Source: Bacteroidota bacterium
GTDB taxonomy: Bacteria; Bacteroidota; Bacteroidia; Chitinophagales; Chitinophagaceae
Assembly: GCA_023430465.1 (NCBI GenBank)
Contig: JAEZAM010000108.1
Span: 1-13,484 of the forward strand
Direction of reading: 5' to 3'
DNA: 13,484 bases
The notes under the pieces were generated by a model. The model did no database searches and had not been told where the DNA came from. It saw nothing but the letters and a program-made list of their open reading frames with translations. Numbering within the stretch: the first letter of the stretch is position 1; the number at the start of each line of letters is the position of its first letter. A program made the translations under genes and the position numbers. Below are positions 7,561-13,484 of this stretch, in pieces.

Positions 7561-10500
7561 CTAAAATGTGAGGTTAAATTTGGAGCCAAGCGAGAAATTG
7601 AAGACCTGCTCTTCTTTCGAAAATCCAACTGTGGCTGATAGTATCAGCAGATTGAACGGGTTGTAGTAAAAACCTCCACCGGCCACATAGTGCCATTTCT
7701 TGCTGTCCTCTCCTTTGTACCATACCCGGCCGATGTCATTGTAAACCACAAGCCCAACCTGTCCCGGAAAGATATATGATTTACTGTCAAACAACTTGAT
7801 GCGGAGTTCCAGGCTGCCATAAGCCATCGAGTGACCACTGAACCTGTTTTTTCTGAATCCGCGTAACACATTGTTCTGACCGAGGTTAAGCGCCTGGAAA
7901 TACTGGATACTATCGTTGAAAATATGTCCTGCACCCATTTTAATCACACCTACCACTTTGGCCGGCATCTTCAGGCTGGCGTACACCACCATATCCGATT
8001 CGATCTTGGTGAGTGCGTGATCGCGCTTGTTGACCGGCTGATGAAGCGTGAGTTTGTTTACCCACCTAATACCGCGGGTGGGGAAAAGATCACTGTTCAG
8101 GTTATCGAGCTCCAGTGAAGCCTTGGCACCAACATAGGTTTTCTGACTGTAAACCAATGTTGAATCCAGGCCAGCGTTCGATGGCTTACCCAGGATATAA
8201 TCTTCGTTATTCTCATAACGATTCCAATAGTGAAACACGGTAGGACCGGCACTGACGCTGAGCTTGTCAAATACGCGGCGGCGCAGCAGCAGGTCCGCTT
8301 CAGCAAACTTGTATCGTACCCTGTAGAAAGTGATGTCTTTTGATTTATCAATTTTGGTATTGTTACCAAAGCCAAAGAAGTTATTCAGCACGGGCATGCT
8401 TACCTGGCCGTTCATTACAAGATCCAGTTTCCCGAAGGCATGCATTATCTCGCCCTTGTAACGCACCTGGTAGGCCCGGCGCATGAGCGCGGCCAATGCA
8501 TAAAGCTGGTGATCGCTGGCGAAAGGCGTTTTGCGGAACCGGTAGCTTGTGATCCAGAAACCTGTACCGAGCATCAGCCCGTCATCTGCGTTGAAACCAG
8601 CCAGCGCCCGCGGATAGCGACGCACAGGGTAATTGAAATTGCGGATTTGGAACTCATTGACTGTCGGATCACTGCTGAACACCTGTTTGGTGCGACCCGC
8701 GGAGCGGAGATAATTCAACTCAACATTATTATCATACACGGTGCTCCGCAACCTGCTTTTCACAAAAAAGGAATCATCACCCCTTCCACCAATCATCAGG
8801 ATGCGGATCTTGCTGGAGATGGCCGTGTCAATATCGAATTTGTCGTTTCCATTGAAACCAAACATCCTGATCTCCTGTGTTTCTTTCGGGTCAAATGATC
8901 TCCGGTACATCACGAAATTAGTGTCGGTGTTTTTCCGGTAGGAATAAACAGTCACTAACAGCTTATCACCATCCTTTGTCACCGTGAATTTTTCCGCCTC
9001 ATTGCTTCCGAGGATGTTCACCTCCTTCGAAAGGAATTTATAGTAGCGCAGCGATTGTTCTCTGAGCTGATTTCGCCGGCTTATTACCCGGTTAGCGAGT
9101 TCCTGTCCACGAATAGCGTAAATCTCGGGAGGCATCTTACGCATTGCTTCATTGATCGTCTCATCAGAAAGACGGGCGGTGAAATTGGTCACGATCGTAT
9201 CCCATGTCGTGCGATCGATGCTGTTCATGTAAATGCGATCAAAGTCTTTCGCCACCATGTTCAGTTCATTCACCTCACGAATGTTGTATCGCAGCCCCTT
9301 CAGGTATGGTATCCTTCTCCGCGAAACATAGCGAACGATCAATCCGTTCGAATGGAAGAATGCCTGGTCACGGTCACGTGGGATCGGCTCATAGAGTTTG
9401 CCCTGGCCGGTATCCTTTGTAGCCCATCTCCACTGGTCGAAGTGACGATCCCAGTCTGCTATCAACAGGTCAAGCACGCGGGCCCGGAGAACGGCTTGCT
9501 GGTCCACGGTGTGGTCATTGTCCTCCCGCATCTTATTGAACAACTTGAAGCTGCTTTTGCTGTCATCTTTCGGATCAAGCTCACGCTTTTCGAGCAGACA
9601 GACCTGGTTGGCAAACAAAGGCCGGTAATAACCAAGCGCAGGATCGTCCGGTACAAGGAAAAATTCCGGTTCGGCCACGGTAACACCCGTTGCTTTTGCA
9701 AGCGTAGGGATCGTCAGTGGAGCATAGGGATGCGCCGCTGAGATCATATCCTGTACGATCCCCGCTGCAAAGCTTTCGCGAAGATTCTGCGGAATGGCCT
9801 GTTCGGGATCTTTGTCGACCGTCCGCAATGCCCACTCCACCCCATCTTTATCGATAAGCTTAAGCGACTTGGTTTGCTTGCCACCGCCAATGCCATCGAT
9901 CTTGAATCCGCCCTTTTCTTTGTTTATATTGAATACACGAAGCTGGACGGGTGTTGACCATTCCTTCCGGTAATTCGATCCATTGAATGCACGCTTGATG
10001 CCATGGGCTTCCTTGTACCGCGCGCCCGCCACCGCGAGTGCATAATCCTTGTAGACGAAATTCTGGGTTTGAGTGGTATCCTTCGCAACTGGCGGCAATT
10101 TGCTGAAGTCAAGAATAGTATCTGAGAAAGCCAGGCTGATCGAATCAGTGGCATTGCTCATTTTATAAAAATTGGCACGTACTGTCTTTTTTTTATGGAT
10201 ATCCAGTGTTGCAAAACCCAGCGCGCGTGCAGTGAACTCTGCCTTGCCACCAGGTGACACACGGCTTGTTTTACAACCACTGCCACTGACGATATAGTTA
10301 TAGCTGCTGTCGCGCAACAATTGCAAAGCATGCTCATGGCCGGCCATCATGATCACGTGCGGATGTGATTTCACCACACCCATCACCCTATTAACCATGT
10401 TCAGATAGGTCGGATGCTTCAGATCCTGCGGAGTACCAAATACGCTTCTTGCAATCGGATAGACAGAGCCGATCACGGGTAATGGTATATATAAACTGGA

Positions 10501-11202
10501 GCGCAGATCGGTGAAAGGGAAAATATGCTGCTTAAGTGTATAGTAACCTCCGTGGGGGCCATTGCTTTTGAAAGGGTGATGCGTGGCAAAGAGGATCAGC
10601 TTGTCAAAGTTTTTGTTGAAAATATCCCCGAGTTCATTCAGTACTTCTTCTTCTGTTTTGTACTCGCAATCCGATTCGATACCGGGCTTGTCATCCTTGT
10701 GTATCCACCATTGACTATCCATTACCACGAGCACTACATCGTCGGAAATCTTGATCTCCACGGGACCGGGACATCCATCCTTCGGCTGAAAATCAACCTG
10801 GCCATTGCCGTTCAGGTCTACATAAGCACCCTGCCTGCGAACGGCATCATAGCCACCGGGGCCACCATTTTCCCAGTCGTGGTTACCGGGTATCATGACT
10901 GCCCTAGCACCGGTACCCCGTACGAGATTGATCTGAGAGTCCAGCGCGATCTTGACCTCGGAATAACTGGACAGGGTTTCATGCGGCAAGCCGTCCGTGT
11001 AAAGATTATCCCCCAGGTAGACAACGACCGTTTTCTTATCGAGCTTCACATTCTTACGGATCGCATCCAGCACGGTTGCTTTGCCATTGACAAGCGCGCC
11101 GGCATCACCTACAAGTATGACACGGGTGCCGATGGAATCGTCCTGGGCGCGGGCAGAGAGGACAAACAGTAAGAGAACAGTCAGGAATGCTGAAAATCGC
11201 AT
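7561..11202 (-). CDS. Three-part protein: calcineurin-like phosphoesterase, kinase-like domain, outer-membrane barrel
   Basis: The protein is 1213 residues with a signal peptide (1-20, ending A-R-A-Q). Residues 25-345 are a complete metallophosphoesterase: GDAG (32-35), GDN (64-66), GNHDW (106-110), THHP (207-210) and GHEH (288-291). Residues about 395-690 match the kinase-like region of the barrel protein at the operon's end: YRKEWSTPV, GGGKQTKS (439-446), ALRTVDKD (458-465), ADWDRHFDQW (582-591) and PIPRDRDQAF (606-615). A linker with RTX-like GGRGDDSFF (805-813) leads to a D15-type barrel (about 860-1213) with LRGFRKNRF (1113-1121) and a terminal Phe. It should sit in the outer membrane with its enzymatic part in the periplasm or outside; the substrate is unknown. 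It starts 2 bases after the propeller gene stop and ends one base before the HD gene. The phosphoesterase and barrel calls are strong; the kinase-like call is inference. Confidence 0.88.
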   Translation of the reverse strand: MRFSAFLTVLLLFVLSARAQDDSIGTRVILVGDAGALVNGKATVLDAIRKNVKLDKKTVVVYLGDNLYTDGLPHETLSSYSEVKIALDSQINLVRGTGARAVMIPGNHDWENGGPGGYDAVRRQGAYVDLNGNGQVDFQPKDGCPGPVEIKISDDVVLVVMDSQWWIHKDDKPGIESDCEYKTEEEVLNELGDIFNKNFDKLILFATHHPFKSNGPHGGYYTLKQHIFPFTDLRSSLYIPLPVIGSVYPIARSVFGTPQDLKHPTYLNMVNRVMGVVKSHPHVIMMAGHEHALQLLRDSSYNYIVSGSGCKTSRVSPGGKAEFTARALGFATLDIHKKKTVRANFYKMSNATDSISLAFSDTILDFSKLPPVAKDTTQTQNFVYKDYALAVAGARYKEAHGIKRAFNGSNYRKEWSTPVQLRVFNINKEKGGFKIDGIGGGKQTKSLKLIDKDGVEWALRTVDKDPEQAIPQNLRESFAAGIVQDMISAAHPYAPLTIPTLAKATGVTVAEPEFFLVPDDPALGYYRPLFANQVCLLEKRELDPKDDSKSSFKLFNKMREDNDHTVDQQAVLRARVLDLLIADWDRHFDQWRWATKDTGQGKLYEPIPRDRDQAFFHSNGLIVRYVSRRRIPYLKGLRYNIREVNELNMVAKDFDRIYMNSIDRTTWDTIVTNFTARLSDETINEAMRKMPPEIYAIRGQELANRVISRRNQLREQSLRYYKFLSKEVNILGSNEAEKFTVTKDGDKLLVTVYSYRKNTDTNFVMYRRSFDPKETQEIRMFGFNGNDKFDIDTAISSKIRILMIGGRGDDSFFVKSRLRSTVYDNNVELNYLRSAGRTKQVFSSDPTVNEFQIRNFNYPVRRYPRALAGFNADDGLMLGTGFWITSYRFRKTPFASDHQLYALAALMRRAYQVRYKGEIMHAFGKLDLVMNGQVSMPVLNNFFGFGNNTKIDKSKDITFYRVRYKFAEADLLLRRRVFDKLSVSAGPTVFHYWNRYENNEDYILGKPSNAGLDSTLVYSQKTYVGAKASLELDNLNSDLFPTRGIRWVNKLTLHQPVNKRDHALTKIESDMVVYASLKMPAKVVGVIKMGAGHIFNDSIQYFQALNLGQNNVLRGFRKNRFSGHSMAYGSLELRIKLFDSKSYIFPGQVGLVVYNDIGRVWYKGEDSKKWHYVAGGGFYYNPFNLLILSATVGFSKEEQVFNFSLGSKFNLTF

Positions 11203-11204
11203 GG

Positions 11205-12050
11205 CTATTGTTTATTGTATTGAAAGAAAAGAATATCGGCTACACCGATATCGGCGGCCTCATTTGAAATGATCATGCCACCTGTTGGCGTAAACGTCAG
11301 TCCTTCCGGCTGTTTGAAAATGCCCCGGTCGATCGGGTAGGCATTCCTGAATTCACCATTGACTGTGGTAACGACAATAAGTTTATTGATCGAGGAGATA
11401 ATATAAAGAAGTGAGTCTGCGGGGTTAATGGCTGCTGCAGAGGGCTTGAACTTGATCTTTTTCTCGCCCACGGCCGCAGCGATCTCGGAGGCATTGATCG
11501 TGAACTCCGAACCGGAATATTTGCCGACTGCAGGATCGAAGGCAAAGGTGGTGAGGGTCTTCTTAGTGTCTGACTCGCAGTCCTTACAGATAAGGATCAG
11601 TTTGCCACGGGTCGAATCGAAATACAGGATTTCAAATTCGTTCTTGGCGCCCTGCTGATCGAAATAATAATTCTGAACTGCCACGGTGTTGGCGGAATTG
11701 AATGATAACCGGATAATATTGCCATTGCTCTGCAGGACATAGAAAACACTGTCGAGCATAACGATGTCCTCGAAATCGGCGCCGCTGGAGAACTTCCACC
11801 GCTTGATCTCCTGGCCGCGCTTGATCTTGTAGAGCCACCCTTTTTCATCATTGATGGCAAATACCGAGCTATCGACCTTATAATAGGCAACGCCGGAGAT
11901 CTCATCCAGTTCCAGGGGCAGTTTGATCTGAACGGCTTTGGACATGTCATAACCAGGCGGGTTGGCAAGCTGTTGATCCTGGTTGCTGCATGAAATCAGG
12001 GCAGTGCAAATAAACAATAAACAAATTAAGTATCGGGCTAATGTGAACAT
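11205..12050 (-). CDS. SdiA-regulated/YjiK-type beta-propeller lipoprotein
   Basis: The protein is 281 residues. The signal peptide ends in the lipobox L-I-S-C with Cys21, so the protein should be lipid-anchored. The mature part has the marks of the SdiA-regulated (YjiK-like) propeller family: an opening LPLELDEISGVAYY, repeated blade-like units such as INDEKGWLYKI and ADFEDIVMLDSVFYVL, and a closing KQPEGLTFTPTGGMIISNEA. This family is related in fold to phytase-like propellers, but no catalytic set can be claimed from sequence alone. It is the first gene of the minus-strand operon, and its TAG is two bases from the ATG of the phosphoesterase/barrel protein, so the two may act together at the outer membrane. 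The family call is good; the function is unknown. Confidence 0.82.
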   Translation of the reverse strand: MFTLARYLICLLFICTALISCSNQDQQLANPPGYDMSKAVQIKLPLELDEISGVAYYKVDSSVFAINDEKGWLYKIKRGQEIKRWKFSSGADFEDIVMLDSVFYVLQSNGNIIRLSFNSANTVAVQNYYFDQQGAKNEFEILYFDSTRGKLILICKDCESDTKKTLTTFAFDPAVGKYSGSEFTINASEIAAAVGEKKIKFKPSAAAINPADSLLYIISSINKLIVVTTVNGEFRNAYPIDRGIFKQPEGLTFTPTGGMIISNEAADIGVADILFFQYNKQ

Positions 12051-12188
12051 ATTGCAAATATGGATTATTCAAATCCTCTGCCATGAAAATAGGGCCGGGT
12101 AAATTGCGGTTGTAGTGGACAAATTCAATGTTTAGCCTTTAAGGAAAGACCTTCGTTGGGAAAAGAATTCTACATAAGGGAGTTTCGC

Positions 12189-12212
12189 GCAAAGTGAGCA
12201 AAGCACGCAAAA
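12189..12212. repeat. Three GCAAA(G/A) units with 9-base period
   Basis: GCAAAG occurs at 12189-12194 and 12198-12203, and GCAAAA at 12207-12212, each separated by three variable bases. The even 9-base spacing in an otherwise non-coding stretch is clear. It could be a degenerate short tandem repeat or a binding-site cluster; nothing in the sequence decides this. Confidence 0.5.
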
Positions 12213-12282
12213 CAGAATGAAGTACCAGCATTCAGTAATCCCTCCAGCAGCCTATCACAACTTAGCTCCGGCAGGCAGGCCC

Positions 12283-12333
12283 GCATCCAGTATCCAGTAT
12301 CCAGCCATCCAGCATCCAGCCATCCAGCATCCA
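12283..12333. repeat. ATCCAG-based short tandem repeats, including a 15-bp unit twice
   Basis: The stretch is built from CATCCAGC and TATCCAG units. A 15-base unit (CCAGCCATCCAGCAT) is present exactly twice in a row, at 12301-12315 and 12316-12330. TATCCAG repeats precede it at 12291-12304. It ends about 48 bases before the serine hydrolase start codon. It is an imperfect microsatellite-like array, probably variable in copy number. Confidence 0.8.
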
Positions 12334-12380
12334 CCTTGCACAGGTTAAACTTTTTTCGGATATTTCGATCACATCCACTT

Positions 12381-13442
12381 ATGAAACACCTTTTCCCCGT
12401 ACTCGCAATAGTACTTCTGGCTTCCTGCAAGAAAGATACAGACCCGGTCACCCCGGCTGACACCATGTATTTTCCCCCAAACACATCTGCTACCTGGGAA
12501 ACCAGGGCTACGGCAGATCTAGGCTGGCGAAGCGCTGACCTGCAGGCATTGAGAGATTACCTTGTCCAAAAGAATACAAAATCATTCATGATCCTGGTGA
12601 ATGGTCGCATCGCCATGGAGGAATACTACAATGGCCATAGCCAGAACACTGCGTGGCAGTGGAACAGCGCAGGAAAAACACTGGTCTCTGCAACCACGGG
12701 TATCGCCCAACAGGAAGGCTTATTGGATATAAACAACCGCGTTTCGCAATACATTGGTGAAGGCTGGACAATCGCGCCACTGGAAAAAGAAAACCTTATC
12801 ACCCCGAAGCACCTTCTTTCAATGACTTCGGGACTCACCGACAACAGCAACCTGGTAATAAAATGGAACCTCGATTACCTCGCGGATGCCGGCACAAGAT
12901 GGTCTTATCACAATGTATTTCAGAAACTGATGGACGTGGTGGCAGAAGCCAGTGACCGCGACTTTGAAGCATATTTCAATGAAAAGCTGAAAACTAAGAT
13001 TGGCATGGACGGGGCCTGGGATTATGGACCGATCTTTACGATATACCACAGCACTACAAGGAGCATGGCCAGGTTTGGACTGCTTGCCCTGAATAAAGGA
13101 AAATGGCATGGTCAAACCATCATCAATGAGGCCTACCTGCAGGAGAGCACCAATTCTTCGCAAACCATCAACCCTTCTTATGGCTATTTATGGTGGCTGA
13201 ACGGGAAAGCGAAATACATGGTGCCGGGCGGGCAGACCGTTTTCAATACTTCACTCGTGCCCAATGCGCCGGCAGATATGTATGCCGCCATGGGCGCCTC
13301 CGATCAACGGATCTATGTGGTGCCCAGCCGCAAGATGGTGATCGTCCGGATGGGCGAAGCATCTGATCCCGCAAATCCAACCTTTGCCCTTTCGGGTTTC
13401 GACAACGAACTGTGGGCGAAGATCAATGCGGTCATTGATTGA
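12381..13442 (+). CDS. Class C beta-lactamase-like serine hydrolase lipoprotein
   Basis: The protein is 353 residues from the ATG at 12381. The frame is open further upstream to a TTG at 12336, but the ATG gives a clean lipoprotein signal (MKHLFPVLAIVLLASC, Cys16). The C-K-K-D-T-D after the Cys resembles the surface-export signal of Bacteroidota lipoproteins. The beta-lactamase/DD-peptidase fold motifs are visible: S-A-G-K (Ser96, Lys99) as S-x-x-K, and Y-H-N (Tyr176, Asn178) as Y-x-N. The C-terminal GASDQRIYVVPSRKMVIVRMG stretch is typical of the family. Members include esterases, D-amino-acid peptidases and beta-lactamases; which one this is cannot be told. It is divergent from the operon and probably independent. 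The stop codon TGA lies inside the first unit of a GAGGTT array. Confidence 0.9.
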   Translation: MKHLFPVLAIVLLASCKKDTDPVTPADTMYFPPNTSATWETRATADLGWRSADLQALRDYLVQKNTKSFMILVNGRIAMEEYYNGHSQNTAWQWNSAGKTLVSATTGIAQQEGLLDINNRVSQYIGEGWTIAPLEKENLITPKHLLSMTSGLTDNSNLVIKWNLDYLADAGTRWSYHNVFQKLMDVVAEASDRDFEAYFNEKLKTKIGMDGAWDYGPIFTIYHSTTRSMARFGLLALNKGKWHGQTIINEAYLQESTNSSQTINPSYGYLWWLNGKAKYMVPGGQTVFNTSLVPNAPADMYAAMGASDQRIYVVPSRKMVIVRMGEASDPANPTFALSGFDNELWAKINAVID

Positions 13443-13484
13443 GGCTGAGGTTGAGGTTGAGGTTGAGGTTGAGGTTGAGGTTGA
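13441..13484. repeat. GAGGTT hexamer tandem array, running out of the window
   Basis: Seven hexamers in a row (one GAGGCT, then six GAGGTT) plus two bases reach the end of the window. The array begins within the TGA stop codon of the serine hydrolase, so the stop and the repeat are in phase: in the gene's own frame every second codon is TGA, while the other two frames stay open. Its full length is unknown because it continues beyond the window. Confidence 0.95.

Larger units (their letters stand above)
12051..12380. promoter_or_regulatory. Divergent intergenic region, 330 bp
   Basis: This stretch lies between the divergent starts of the propeller lipoprotein (minus) and the serine hydrolase (plus), so promoters for both must lie here. 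No strong match to the Bacteroidota promoter (TTG, about 19-20 bases, TAnnTTTG) was found. Weak candidates are TTG at 12336 with TATTTCG at 12361 for the + gene (spacing 22, rather long) and CATATTTG just upstream of the minus-strand ATG. A 5-bp inverted repeat (GGATT/AATCC, 12062-12076) lies close to the operon start. Two groups of short direct repeats fill part of the region. No protein-coding gene is supported here. Confidence 0.5.

Noticed and set aside
7560..7628. Upstream ATG at 7628 as the start of the HD/Pycsar-type gene
   Set aside because: It would overlap the upstream gene's barrel-coding end by 68 bases and add 23 residues with no HD-domain character; the ATG at 7559 sits one base after the upstream stop codon.
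9055..9741. Long open frame on the + strand inside the phosphoesterase/barrel gene
   Set aside because: It is antisense to a well-supported coding region, its translation resembles no family and has no signal or domain; similar antisense frames at 10525-11172, 4331-4900 and 2486-3028 were dropped for the same reason.
12283..12333. CRISPR-like repeat array
   Set aside because: The units are 7-15 bases, directly adjacent, with no unique spacers and no cas genes nearby.
12336..12380. TTG at 12336 as the start of the serine hydrolase
   Set aside because: It adds 15 residues in front of a complete lipoprotein signal peptide that starts at the ATG at 12381.
12170..12484. Minus-strand open frame through the ATCCAG repeats
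   Set aside because: Its protein is largely a translation of the tandem repeat and overlaps the start of the serine hydrolase on the other strand.
13441..13484. Telomere-like or coding continuation in the GAGGTT array
   Set aside because: The gene's own frame is closed by repeated TGA, and nothing indicates a replicon end; it is best described as a simple tandem repeat.

Overview
The window looks like a chromosomal segment from a Bacteroidota bacterium, most likely of the Chitinophagaceae type. The grounds are lipoprotein signal peptides, starts without clear Shine-Dalgarno sequences, SusD-era style surface proteins replaced here by large BamA/TamA-type outer-membrane barrels, and protein sequences typical of that phylum. 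No rRNA, tRNA, insertion sequence, integrase or CRISPR array was seen. The taxonomic call is inference, since there is no marker gene.

Layout. The left edge holds the 3' part of a small lipoprotein gene on the + strand (1-411). An 18-bp perfect inverted repeat follows (441-486) and separates it from a convergent block of six minus-strand genes (12050 down to 503). In transcription order these are: a SdiA-regulated/YjiK-type beta-propeller lipoprotein; a 1213-residue three-part protein (calcineurin-like phosphoesterase, kinase-like domain, outer-membrane barrel); an HD-domain protein fused to a Pycsar-effector-type transmembrane domain; polyphosphate kinase 1 (ppk1); a membrane-anchored class III nucleotide cyclase; and a second kinase-like/barrel protein without the phosphoesterase. 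The first five genes are separated by 2, 1, 11 and -4 bases, so they almost certainly form one operon. A hairpin followed by eight T lies between the cyclase and the last gene. On the right, across a 330-bp divergent intergenic region with short tandem repeats, a class C beta-lactamase-like serine hydrolase lipoprotein lies on the + strand (12381-13442). Its stop codon runs straight into a GAGGTT hexamer array that leaves the window.

How the genes may work together. The operon combines the making of polyphosphate (PPK1), the making of a cyclic nucleotide (cyclase), a protein that could both hydrolyse and sense a cyclic nucleotide (HD plus Pycsar-type membrane effector), and outer-membrane proteins carrying phosphoesterase and kinase-like modules. 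This suggests a cell-envelope and phosphate-centred signalling or stress/defence unit. The cyclase-plus-Pycsar-type-effector pairing is the most interesting element. The kinase-like domain (Gly-rich loop, W-[GD]-R-H-x-D-x-W and P-[IV]-P-R-D-R-D-Q motifs) in both barrel proteins is the second. The domain calls are from sequence recognition; the joint function is a hypothesis.
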